DNA from: Helicobacter sp.
GTDB lineage: Bacteria > Campylobacterota > Campylobacteria > Campylobacterales > Helicobacteraceae
Direction: 5' to 3'
NCBI RefSeq assembly: GCF_022770205.1
Contig: NZ_JALEIK010000038.1
Span: 165,816-229,815, forward strand
Length of the DNA stretch: 64,000 nucleotides
Shown here: positions 55,585 to 64,000 of the stretch, piece after piece
Numbering within the stretch: position 1 is the stretch's first letter
Layout of the letters: every line of letters starts with the position of its first letter
Made by a program: the position numbers and the translations under genes
Notes under the pieces: model-generated
What the model was told of the DNA's origin: nothing
The model's database searches: none
What the model saw: only the letters and a program-made list of their open reading frames with translations

Positions 55585-56982
55585 ATGGAATCTAAAAGAG
55601 TTGGCGTTGTGATTCCTGTGTTTAACACAGATAGCGCACTTGTTAGGGAATGTGTGGAGAGTGTGCTTAAGCAAAGCTATCGCGAGATTGAGATTTGTCT
55701 TGTGAATGATGGAAGCACGGATAAGGAATGCTTGGAGCTGTTAAAGAAGTTTGCTAGGGCTGATGTGCGTGTGAGTGTGATCCATAAAGAATACAATGGC
55801 GGAATAAGCGAGTGTCGTAATGTGGGGGTGGAGTGGTTTGCTGGGAGTTATGCTTGCGAAGTGGAGAATCCAAGCACTAGGGAGGCGTTGTATGGCTTTA
55901 GGGTAAAGGGGGAGAATCCTTATAAAATCACAAGGCTGCATAAGAGTAAAAAGGCTTTTGCTAAAGGGGCTTTTGAGTTCGGGGGGGGGGGCTTTATTGC
56001 GCCAAAGATTGATTATATTTTGTTTTTAGACTCTGATGATGTGTGGAAGGAAAATCTTGTTTGGGAGTGCTTGAAGCGCGCTAATGGCGTAGATGTGGTG
56101 TGGTTTAATCATTTGCCAATTTATGAAATTGAGGCTTCTCATATTGCCTATAAAGCACTTGGTGAATCTCAGCTTTTAGATAAAGAGGGCGTGATTAGTG
56201 GAAGGGATTGGATTGATTTTGTGGCACAGAGTGATGATATTGAAAAGAGTATGACATTTGTGTGGCGTGTGTTGATTGACTTTAGATACTTGTCGCACAT
56301 TGGGCTTAAGTTTGCTAATCAATGCTTTATGGAAGATAATCTTTATGGGGCGTTGCTGTTGTATCAGGCGGATAGAATTTATACGCTTCCGCAAAAGTTG
56401 ATTTATTATAGAGTCCGTAAAAATAGTGAGACAAATCACACAAGAGAGAGAAAAAATGTTGGGATTCCAAGTTTTTTAGAAGGGTTGTGTGAGAAGTTTT
56501 ATGGGAATAGGGCATTAACGCGTGAGGTGTGGGTGTGTATGAGTTGTTATGTGATGAAGCTACACACGCAGGATTTTGTTAAAGAGAATGCTAGTAAATA
56601 TGGAATCGGAATTTTAGATGCACATTTGACAAAGAGATTTAGAGAGATTTATTTGAATTTTTTGTATAAAGAATCTGATTTAGATACAGATTACTATTTG
56701 ATAAATTGCTTTAATTTAATCTTATTTTTAAGTGAAAACTACAAAAGATTCCGTCCTTTTGATAATCTTGAAAAAGCATTTTGTGTAGATGATAAAAAGC
56801 AAAAAGGAGTAACGCAACTTTTATATGATGTGGTATTGTATGAAAATAATATTGTATTAGGAAGAAATAAAATCATTAAAGAATTAGAAGAGAGAATCAA
56901 AGCTTTAGAAGAAGAAAACTCTGAACTTTATCTTAAAACTTTACAAAATGATTTTCATCAAAATTTGAAGGTGTTTAGATGA
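55585..56982 (+). CDS. Glycosyltransferase family 2, with in-frame G11 tract
   Basis: 465 residues. GT-A fold starts VGVVIPVFNTDSALVRECVE and VNDGSTDKECLEL; acceptor-region RNVGVEW at residue 78. The metal-binding DSDD is at residues 149-152 (YILFLDSDDVW). Between these lies an insertion of about 60 residues containing FEFGGGGFIAPKID, coded by eleven G (55981-55991). The rest is helical (FMEDNLYGALLLY at about 248), ending in a coiled coil. GGAGGA ribosome site precedes the ATG. Probably adds a sugar to LPS or another surface glycan. A one-base slip in the tract would truncate it. Confidence 0.88.
   Translation: MESKRVGVVIPVFNTDSALVRECVESVLKQSYREIEICLVNDGSTDKECLELLKKFARADVRVSVIHKEYNGGISECRNVGVEWFAGSYACEVENPSTREALYGFRVKGENPYKITRLHKSKKAFAKGAFEFGGGGFIAPKIDYILFLDSDDVWKENLVWECLKRANGVDVVWFNHLPIYEIEASHIAYKALGESQLLDKEGVISGRDWIDFVAQSDDIEKSMTFVWRVLIDFRYLSHIGLKFANQCFMEDNLYGALLLYQADRIYTLPQKLIYYRVRKNSETNHTRERKNVGIPSFLEGLCEKFYGNRALTREVWVCMSCYVMKLHTQDFVKENASKYGIGILDAHLTKRFREIYLNFLYKESDLDTDYYLINCFNLILFLSENYKRFRPFDNLEKAFCVDDKKQKGVTQLLYDVVLYENNIVLGRNKIIKELEERIKALEEENSELYLKTLQNDFHQNLKVFR
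55981..55991 (+). repeat. Poly-G tract (G11) in the glycosyltransferase gene
   Basis: Eleven G followed by C, encoding residues 133-136 (four Gly). Long G tracts in Helicobacter and Campylobacter glycan genes are slipped-strand phase-variation sites. This is the longest G/C run I saw in the window. Confidence 0.9.
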
Positions 56983-58296
56983 TTTTCTCTACTGCCTTCA
57001 TACCACTTAAGAAGCTTTTATCGCTAGAGAAATAATCCCATTCTCCAAATCTTCCACACGAGATGATTCCATTTTCACTTAAGAAGTCTAGCACGATTTT
57101 GCGATTTTTTCGATTCCGTGTGTGAACATTACATTTCCATAGGGAAGTATGCGGAAGTCCTCACAGATAATATATTCTTCCTTGCAAATCTCCATTTTAA
57201 TGAGCTGTTCTTTTGTGTGATTGATGAAATATTGGGGCAGGTTGGAATCCTTTTTAGCGATGTTTTCTAAGCTTTTAAAGGCGGAGAAGTAAATTTCAGC
57301 TTGTAAGGATGAGCAGCCTTGTGGGACATTTGCGGGGGATTTTTCAGAGGGGCTATACACTCTTGCGAAGAAAATTTCTTCATCATAGACATAAAACCAT
57401 AGATTTTTCATAATATTAGGTTTGTTAAATCCTAGTGAGATGATGGCTACCTTTGTGGCGTGAAGTTGTTGGGCGGCGTGTTTTACTTCTTGTGGTGTGG
57501 TTGGAATGAGATTTGCCATTTCAGGGATGGGGATTGTGGAGATTAGCGTGTCGTAGGGGGATTGCTCTTTGTTAGAGAAGGTTAGAATCTTATTTTTTGT
57601 GTCTATGTTTATCACTTCTTTATTGCAAGCGATGTTGAGTTCTTTTACTAGGTTTTTTAGGAAGGATTTGTATTTTCCTTCTTTTGGGTATCTTTGTTCT
57701 TGTGCGTAGTAGGTTACAGGAGTGTCATCTGTCATTGCGCCTTGTAGGATTTCTTCAAGGTTTGGGCGGTAGAATCTAGGTCCTACCCAGTCTTTATTGA
57801 CATTTAACTCTTTTGCTTCTAGTGTCCAGTATTTGCGCGTGTATTTCATTGGAAAATTTTCGGCGAAAAAGGTCCCATATTGCGCCTTTAGCCATTCTTC
57901 GAAGTTTTGTAAATCTTCTTTTTTGTTCGTGTTTTCTATCATATCTTTTAGGGCTTTAACCTTTATGTCTGTGGGGAGACCGAAGAGATTGTTTTGTGCG
58001 GGGTGTTTTACCCAGTAGCCTTGATAGTAATTTATCATATTTGGAGTGTATTTGTAGGGTGTGCTGAAGTTTTCAAATGTTTGCTTGACATATTCATCTG
58101 TGGCAAGCGATAAATGCACGGCGTTATCAAACCAAAATTTACCCTTGCTAGAATTTACATAAAATCCGCCACATAAACCGCCCCATTCATTTAATTTTTC
58201 ATAAAGGGTAATTTGTGTGTCTTTGTGTTTCTTTTGTGCGTGGAATGCTGCTGAGATTCCAGAGATTCCTGCGCCTAAAACTGCGATTTTTTTCAT
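56975..58296 (-). pseudogene. FAD/NAD(P)-dependent oxidoreductase, 3' frameshift
   Basis: Flavoprotein of the UDP-galactopyranose-mutase/amine-oxidase type. N-terminal VLGAGISGISAAFHAQ, YEKLNEWGGLCGGF, FDNAVHLSLA. The 57088-58296 frame stops after IEKIAKSC. If the T6 run at 57105-57110 had one more T, the next frame would read IEKNRKIVLDFLSENGII, SCGRFGEWDYFSSD and MKAVEKII, stop at 56975-56977. This C-terminus is the expected family ending. The gene then overlaps the convergent glycosyltransferase by 8 bp. Truncated product would lose part of the FAD site. Confidence 0.78.
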
Positions 58297-58918
58297 TTGT
58301 TCTTCTTGATTAACATTTTAAATCCTTCTTGTAATGTGATTTTTGGATTCCAATTTGGTAAGGGTTCTCCCCCTTCCCAAGGAATCATAATTTCTAACTC
58401 ACGCAAAGGTCTAGCGCCCCATTTGATGTTTAGCCTTTTACCTAAGACTTTTTCATAAAGCATTACCACTTCTTTTAGTGTTTGTCTTTCCTTGCCTTTT
58501 AGAGAAAAGATTTTATTTTTACAAAACTCTGGCTCTTTTTGGATAAGTTCTATTAAACAATCAAATCCACTGACAATATCAAAAGCGTGGCTGTAATCTA
58601 CAATTTGACTGCCATTGCTCATTAGTAATTCTTCATTTGTGTTTGAGATTTTTTGGAGTAAAGAGAATAGATATTTCGTATCATTTGGTCCATAGGAATT
58701 GTAAATTAATAGGCTTGTAAAAAGGGTTTGAGAAGTAAGAGAGTAGTAGAGCATAATGTCTTCAAAAGCCTTTTTAGTAGCGGCATACAACGAAGAAGGG
58801 CGATAGGATAGAGAGTTGCAGTAGCTAACACAAGTAGAAGTGTTGATAAAAAAAGAATGTTGTGCTTGATAGCAGTTTGTATAAGTGTAACCCCAAAAGT
58901 AATGTTTGCATCAATGTT
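58293..58918 (-). pseudogene. NAD-dependent epimerase/dehydratase remnant (5' lost, frameshifted)
   Basis: C-terminal half of a sugar epimerase: LYAATKKAFEDIMLYYS (YxxxK), LLIYNSYGPNDTKYLF, then SLKGKERQTLKEV and a C-terminal helix. The upstream piece FINTSTCVSYCNSLSYRPSS is in the same frame. Before it ANITFGVTLIQTAIKHN is in another frame across an A7 run (58848-58854; eight would restore). The nucleotide-binding N-terminus is absent: a stop and then the end of the next gene lie at 58919-58947. Three imperfect copies of TTTCAMGCNT surround the junction. Confidence 0.7.
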
Positions 58919-58946
58919 TCAAGCGTCCTTGTTTCACGCTTGCTTT

Positions 58947-59906
58947 TCACGCATCTTGAATTGTTTTGTGTTTTAGCCACCCATAAAGTTCTTTTAGGGA
59001 TTCTTCATAGCTAATTTGGCATTTGAAATTTAAATCTTCTTCTAGCGTTTTTGTGGAAAACACTGCTTTGTCTAATTTTACATCGCTATAGGCGACTTTA
59101 CCAAACTCTATGGGGTGTTTTGGTGGATAGATTGTTGTCATAATTTCTATGTATTCTTTTAATGATCTAGGGTTGCTAGAACCTATCCAATATTCTGCGT
59201 TTCTCTTGCCTGATTCTCCTATGCGCTTAAAGGCTTTCACGCAATCCCTAATGGAGATGGTGTCAAAGGTTTGCTCCCCTGAAGTCATTTGTATTTTTTC
59301 ATCGTTTAGAATTTTTTGTAAGGTTACAAGTAAAAAGCTGTCTTTGGAGTCATTAGCTCCTATGACATGGGATTTTGTGGCTAGGATTAAATTAGTTTTA
59401 ATTTCTGTGGAGATGGCTTTTAAACAATCTCTAGCAGATTTTTTAGCAAGGGCATAAATTACATGGCGATTATAATGGCTGTGTGCGTGGTAGTCTAGGC
59501 TTAAGTAGGGTTCTACGAAGGCTTCTTCCATCGTGCCTACATGGATGAAGTTTTTACATTGTAATTTATCAGCTACTAAAAATGCTTCTATGGAATAGGC
59601 GATGTTGTTATATTGCTCTTCTACATTTAGGTTGGATAATGCGCTTTTACCTCCCCAAGCGAAGTGAAAAAAGCTTACGTCTTTAAAGTGTAAGTTTTTA
59701 TCCTTTAAAATTTCAGGTAGCTTAGAGATTTCTGCCATATCAAGCTTTATGTAAGTAAGATTTGGATGTTCTTGTAAGCGTAGAGGATCAATTTCTGCTA
59801 AAGTTTTTCTTCCAAGCGCTAGCACTTCTATGCCTTCTTTTAGCAAAAGTCTTGTAAGGGCAGAGCCTATAAATCCTGTCGCTCCTGTGATGATTGCTTT
59901 TTTCAT
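58947..59906 (-). CDS. NAD-dependent epimerase/dehydratase family protein
   Basis: 319 residues, intact. N-terminal TGATGFIGSALTRLLL, then SFFHFAWGGKSAL, FIHVGTMEEAF, and the catalytic YALAKK motif. Extended SDR acting on a nucleotide sugar, probably a 4-keto-sugar reductase or epimerase; substrate not known. ATG overlaps the stop of the next upstream epimerase (TAATG). Similar in sequence to its neighbour, so they look like tandem paralogues. Confidence 0.82.
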   Translation of the reverse strand: MKKAIITGATGFIGSALTRLLLKEGIEVLALGRKTLAEIDPLRLQEHPNLTYIKLDMAEISKLPEILKDKNLHFKDVSFFHFAWGGKSALSNLNVEEQYNNIAYSIEAFLVADKLQCKNFIHVGTMEEAFVEPYLSLDYHAHSHYNRHVIYALAKKSARDCLKAISTEIKTNLILATKSHVIGANDSKDSFLLVTLQKILNDEKIQMTSGEQTFDTISIRDCVKAFKRIGESGKRNAEYWIGSSNPRSLKEYIEIMTTIYPPKHPIEFGKVAYSDVKLDKAVFSTKTLEEDLNFKCQISYEESLKELYGWLKHKTIQDA

Positions 59907-60836
59907 TAAATGTCCTTTTGTTGTGTGGCTAAATGTGTAAAATCTTTGTGAAAAACAAATTGTGTATCTTGCTTTAGGCTTAAGGGGCTGTAGAGTTCTA
60001 AAATTTCTTTGCTAAAGTTGTTTTGTAAGGGGCGTTGCGCTTCTTTTTGATATGTTTCTTGTTGATATAAAAGATTGCTAAACCTTGTAAAATAGTTTGT
60101 TAGAGTGTCTATGTCGCCCTTGCCTAGATAATAATCCCCCCTGTGTCTGCCGTGTAACAATCTTATAACACGCTTCTACTAGTTCTTCTAAAAGCACGAT
60201 TTCGCAAGGCTCTTTGTTTGTGACTTGCGGGATTGCCTCTTTATTTTTGATTTTCTTAAAAGTTTGTGCGACAAAACTTGGGGAATTTAATTGTGTATCA
60301 AGTGCTATGGAAAATCTTATGTTGATGTAGTCAATTTTTTGTAAATATGATAGAAGTCGCACAAGCTCGGCGTTTGCTAGCTTTGATGCTGCGTAATAAA
60401 GGGGGCTAGATGCGTATTTGCTATTTTTCCATTGATGGCTTTTTATATGATGCTTAAAAATCGCTTCTTCTTGGGAGCTAAGGTTTATGAATTTCGCACA
60501 ACCAATTTTGCTAGCAAAGGATAGGACTTGAGAAGTTATGCTTATGTTTTTAATCTGCTCTCTTATCCCGCCATTTGTTAGCCTATCTAGCCCAGACCAA
60601 GCGAGATGGTATAAAACACTGCCTGCGTAGTCTGTGATTGATATTTTATTAAAAAATGATTCAAAATTTTGATTGATTTGTAGATAGGTAATATTGCTAT
60701 TTTGCTTGAATTTAGTATTAAAATCTTTTTGATTTTTTCTACCAATTGATAGGACTTTTATTAAATTTTCTAAAAGATTTTGCGTTAGTGCTGTGCCGAT
60801 GTAGCCTGTTGCTCCAAAAATAATCGCGCTTTTCAT
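59906..60836 (-). pseudogene. NAD-dependent epimerase/dehydratase, frameshifted near C-terminus
   Basis: Starts IIFGATGYIGTALTQNLL; LYHLAWSGLDRLTN; FINLSSQEEAI; LYYAASKLANAELV (YxxxK). The frame reads through a G6 run (C6 at 60136-60141) into KIVTRQTQGG and ends at about 60078. With five G it continues GDYYLGKGDIDTLTNYF and runs to 59906 (QFVFHKDFTHLATQQKDI). The corrected gene is about 309 residues, the size of its neighbour. A product lacking the last 55 residues might keep the Rossmann fold. Confidence 0.75.
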
Positions 60837-61402
60837 TTGTCTCCTTTGATTTTTAGCCCCTTGAATGTGTCGGTGAAGGGGGCGTTTTTGTCCTTTTGTG
60901 AGAGATTGTTAATTTCTAGCTTCCATTTTATGTTTATGGCTGGGTCTAGCGGATTTAGGGCGTTGTCAGCTTGCGGGTTAAAAGGCTCGGTTACTAGATA
61001 TAGCACTTCTACTTCCTCGCTTAAGGTTTGAAAGGCGTGTCCAAAGCCATCTGGTATTACTAGATATTTTGCGTTTTCTTCGCTTAGTTCTACGCTAAAA
61101 TGCTGTAAGAAGGTTTTAGAATCTGCTCTTAAATCTATGGCGACATCATAAATTGCGCCTTTTAAGCAACGCACGATTTTTGTTTCGCAAAAGGGTGGTG
61201 TTTGGTAGTGGATTCCGCGTATAGAGCCTTTTCCTATGGTTTTAGAGTGGTTCATTTGTGTGATGGCTTTTTGGATTCCAATTTCTTTAAAATCTTGCGC
61301 GCAAAAATAACGCTCAAAATAGCCCCTTTCATCGTGGATGGGCTTAGGTTCTATGGTAAAAACGCCTTCTAAGAATGTTTTTGTAAAATTAAATCTGCCC
61401 AT
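60833..61402 (-). CDS. rfbC: dTDP-4-dehydrorhamnose 3,5-epimerase-like (RmlC family)
   Basis: Cupin epimerase of 6-deoxy-sugar synthesis, 189 residues. Motifs: ERGYFERYFCAQDF, MNHSKTIGKGSIRGIHYQTP (catalytic His), RCLKGAIYDVAIDLR, and VIPDGFGHAFQTLSEE. Its substrate here may be a CDP- rather than dTDP-sugar because rfbF is upstream. Overlaps the epimerase by 4 bp and the radical SAM gene by 34 bp. Confidence 0.88.
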   Translation of the reverse strand: MGRFNFTKTFLEGVFTIEPKPIHDERGYFERYFCAQDFKEIGIQKAITQMNHSKTIGKGSIRGIHYQTPPFCETKIVRCLKGAIYDVAIDLRADSKTFLQHFSVELSEENAKYLVIPDGFGHAFQTLSEEVEVLYLVTEPFNPQADNALNPLDPAINIKWKLEINNLSQKDKNAPFTDTFKGLKIKGDK

Positions 61403-62534
61403 AAGGATTCCTTTTTAACCTTTTTATCCCATTGTGGCGCAAATGCTTGGACTACTTGAATGAAGCTTGCCTTGTTGTTCCAATTTGCGTGTGAGCTTTG
61501 GTAGCATAGTTTGCATTGGATTGGCATTTCACCTTGTGTTGCATCGTTGCAATTAACGACTTTTCTAAAATCTTGAAATGCTTGTGAGTTCCACGCTTCT
61601 TCAAAGGTTGTAAAACTGCTAAATTTCCCTATTTTTAGGCTTGTGCTTTGGCAGGGGCGAATGGAATCATCGCTTCCTATGAAAAAATCTCTCCATCCAA
61701 CAAAGCGATCTTTATGGTATTTCGTGCCTGCGACATCCTCGCCTTGGACATAGGGGAGTTTGATTTTTATGTTTAGGGTTTTAGCAAGCTGTATGGTGTC
61801 TTCAAAGATTTGTTTGATTAGTGGTTGCTTGTTGTAAAGGGATTCTTGGAGCATTTCTTGACTAAAGGCTGTTAAAAAGACGACTTTAACTTCTTGTAAG
61901 CCTACTTTGTGAGCTAATTCTACCATTTTTGGTAATTCTCTAATGTTGGATTCCATTGCGACAAAGACGAAGTTCATATATGGAAAATCAACTTTAAGTT
62001 CTGCTTTTTTAGCTTGAATTTTATTGATATTTTCAATGATTTTATCAAAGCTAGAACCCACGCGGATAGCGTCATTAACGGCGGAATTTGCGCCATCTAG
62101 GCTGATTGCTATAATATCAACATTGTATTTAAAAATATCATCTATAAATTTATCTAGCCTTGTGCCATTTGTTACAAAATATTTTCTCACAGGCGTTTTA
62201 TCTAAGCGTTCTAAAAATTTGCTAAAGTTTGGATTAATGGTTGGTTCTCCCCAACCAAAAAGGTAACTTCCTCGCATTTTTGTAGGACATTTTCTAGCTT
62301 GTCAAGCACGCTAAGTGGGAGATAAGTTTGGTTAAACTCCGCCTCATCTCTACCGCAAAACACGCATTTAATGTTACAAGCACTAGTCATTTCTAAGATT
62401 ATGCGTCTTGGGTAGGATTTTAGCAGAGTTGCTCCGTCTTCAATTTCTTTTAAGTTTAGTGCGGAGTTCTCTTGCCGTGCTTGAGTTAGGGTAGATTTAA
62501 AAAGTTCTTTTGTTTTTGCGCGTAAAATTTCCAT
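61369..62534 (-). pseudogene. Radical SAM/SPASM protein, split by a frameshift
   Basis: N-terminal half (62211-62534): RRIILEMTSACNIKCVFC holds the CxxxCxxC iron-sulfur motif, followed by GRDEAEF, then a stop. C-terminal half (61369-62277): GWGEPTINPNFSKFLERL, ISLDGANSAVNDAIR, and SPASM-type cysteines (IRPCQST, IQCKLCYQSSHANW). The A5 run at 62257-62261 would need six for EEVTFFGWGEPTI. Corrected length about 388 residues. In polysaccharide loci such enzymes modify nucleotide sugars or attached groups; the reaction is not known. Confidence 0.75.
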
Positions 62535-62558
62535 TAGGATTCCTTTCTTTTGATTTTC

Positions 62559-63353
62559 TCATTCCCATATTTTCCACGGGGCATTGCCACTTAGCCACAT
62601 TTGCGTTAAGTCGTTTTTGTCTTTTAAGGTGTCCATACACTTCCAAAAGCCGTTGTGTTGGTAGGTATAAAGCTGTCCATCTTTGGCTAGATTTCTTAGC
62701 GGTTCTTGTTCAAAAATTGTAGTATCCCCTTGTGTGATGTAGTCAAAAACTCTTGGCTCACACACGAAAAATCCCCCATTAATCCAACCACTATGTTGCC
62801 CGCTAGAATCGCCTTTAGGTTTTTCAGTAAAGGATTTTACGCATTTAGATTGTGTGTCAATTTCTAGTGCGCCAAAACGCCCTTCAGGCAATATAGAAGT
62901 CATTGTGATTGCTTTTTTGTGAGATTTGTGGAAGTTTAAAAGTGCTTGGAGATTGATATTGCTTAATCCATTGCCATAGGTTAGCATAAAGGTTTCATCT
63001 TGGATATAGGGTTTAGCGTGTAGGATTCTGCCACCTGTCTGGGAATCTTGTCCGGTATAGAGCATTGTAACCTTCCAAGGCTCGTGGCGATTGGTATGCG
63101 CTTCTACGCGATTGCTAGCCATATCCACGCTAATATCGCTGTATTGCGTGTAGTAGTTTAGGAAGTAGTCCTTGATGATATGCCCTTTATAGCCTGTAAG
63201 GATAATAAATTCATTAAAACCATAATGGCTATAAATTTTCATAATATGCCACAAAATAGGGCGTCCCCCGATTTCTACCATAGGTTTTGGTCTAAGCCCT
63301 GTTTATTCAGATAATCGTGTGCCAAGCCCACCTGCTAAAATTAAGACTTTCAA
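62559..63353 (-). pseudogene. rfbF: Glucose-1-phosphate cytidylyltransferase with internal stop
   Basis: Makes CDP-glucose from CTP and glucose-1-phosphate, the entry to CDP-dideoxy or deoxy sugars. From TTG 63353 (AAGGAA before it) the reading is LKVLILAGGLGTRLSE, then TAA (63303-63305), then TGLRPKPMVEIGGRPILWHI. The family has a Glu-like residue at the TAA position, so a G-to-T change is likely. The rest is intact: LTYGNGLSNIN (usually GDGV/GDGL), EGRFGALEI, GWINGGFFVCEP, WKCMDTLKDK. Re-initiation at ATG 63281 would lack the nucleotide loop. Confidence 0.85.
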
Positions 63354-63362
63354 TGTGATTCC

Positions 63363-64000
63363 TTATTGATTTGCTTGTAAAGTGTTTTGAAACTCTACAA
63401 GCTTTTGCATATTTGTGTTAAAAGCATCTTCTAAATCTTTAAACTCATTGATTGCTTTGCGCAACTTTTCATCTTCTTTGATAGAGTGTAGATATTCAAT
63501 GATTTTTTCTTTATTTGAGATGTATAATTGACAAGAAACTAATAAAAATATCATATATTTTTTATCAAAATATTCCCACATACTTCCCCATAAAAGTGCG
63601 TTGCTTAGGGCTTGTCCTGTGGCGCCTAGTGAGGACCACTCACCTCCGCCGTGATGGCGATATATGCAGTCAATTTTCGTGCTATGGTAGGCTTTTCCAT
63701 CGTGTAAGGAGGCGAAGTTTCTAAAGCTATCTCCGCATACGATTTTTCTAATGCCTTGTGTTTTAGGGCTTTTAATTTTACTTGGGAGTCCTTTTTTAAA
63801 AAGTGTGTTTCTAAAAATCGCGCTAGCTACGCTTCCCATAGTCGCGCCCTTTCCTTGACAAAGGCTTTGAAAATCACAAGTATGATCGACTAGATAGTCC
63901 ACATAAATGGTTTCTTTATCAGGGTGTTTAACTATGTTTTACCTTGATAGCTTGTGTAGTCTGTATGGGATTGTAGAAAATCTAGGGCATCTTGTATTTT
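63363..64000 (-). pseudogene. Unrecognised glycan-locus gene, frameshifted and cut by window edge
   Basis: Frame 63363-63902 opens MDYLVDHTCDFQSLCQGKGA and contains VCGDSFRNFASLHDGKAYHS, IYRHHGGGEWSSLGATG and a hydrophobic patch. It ends in a charged helix. Upstream the frame is different: DALDFLQSHTDYTSYQGK, then stop. One more T in the T4 run at 63937-63940 would join them as SYQGKNIVKHPDKETIYVDY. I do not recognise the family. The GDS and HHGGGEW motifs are candidate active-site residues. It is just upstream of rfbF (10 bp), same strand. Confidence 0.5.

Noticed and set aside
1..64000. CRISPR arrays, insertion sequences, prophage genes or rRNA
   Set aside because: No regularly spaced repeats, transposase or integrase motifs, phage structural genes or rRNA sequence seen.

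Overview
The window is one AT-rich chromosomal segment of a Campylobacterota bacterium, most probably an enterohepatic Helicobacter. The evidence is gene order recalled from H. pylori: recA-eno-ftsB-like-AMIN-aroK with mqnD close by, fliN-fliO-tonB-like, accA-fabF-acpP-fabG, and NFACT-recN-nadK. Futalosine-route menaquinone synthesis (mqnD), sigma-54 flagellar control and a cytolethal distending toxin operon fit the same picture. No species can be named from the sequence alone.

Layout. 0-14.4 kb: cell-wall precursor genes (ddl, alr), cytochrome c553, a two-component pair, the dnaX-tsaE-lptB-rpoN run, and an opposing block mqnD-waaF-aroK-AMIN-ftsB-like-eno-recA. 14.5-18.8 kb: CheX-like, fliN, fliO, a TonB-like protein and a UvrD-family helicase. 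18.8-30.7 kb (minus strand): flavoprotein, fatty-acid genes, YaaA, outer-membrane protein, NFACT/RqcH-like, recN, nadK, a membrane-anchored protein and a J-domain protein. 30.7-35.2 kb: a tandem pair of dynamin-like GTPases. 35.3-37.4 kb: cdtABC, with cdtA out of frame inside its lipoprotein signal peptide at a T7 run. 37.4-42.8 kb: a phosphate regulon (pstSCAB plus PhosR/PhosS-like regulators) with a perfect 11-bp tandem repeat resembling a Pho box upstream of pstS. 42.9-46.6 kb: a very large flgL behind a sigma-54 promoter, then kdsD. 46.6-49.7 kb: a subtilisin-type autotransporter. 49.9-54.3 kb: YceI, ackA, pta, gapA, HU. 54.4-54.8 kb: tRNA-Arg(CCU) and a cassette of two very small membrane proteins.

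54.9-64 kb is a surface-polysaccharide region and differs from the rest. It begins with a broken SIMPL gene and a glycosyltransferase carrying a G11 tract (in frame here). A tightly overlapping minus-strand operon follows: an unrecognised gene, rfbF, radical SAM, rmlC-like, three epimerases and a flavoprotein. Nearly every gene here has a frameshift, a nonsense codon or a lost 5' end, whereas the first 54 kb shows one such lesion (cdtA). This is either phase variation, real decay of a glycan locus, or local sequence error; read-level data would separate these.

How the parts connect: WaaF, KdsD, LptB and the glycan operon serve LPS synthesis and export. RpoN, encoded here, should drive the flgL promoter found here. 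The Pst transporter and its regulators form a self-contained phosphate circuit. CDT, the autotransporter and variable LPS sugars are the likely host-interaction factors.
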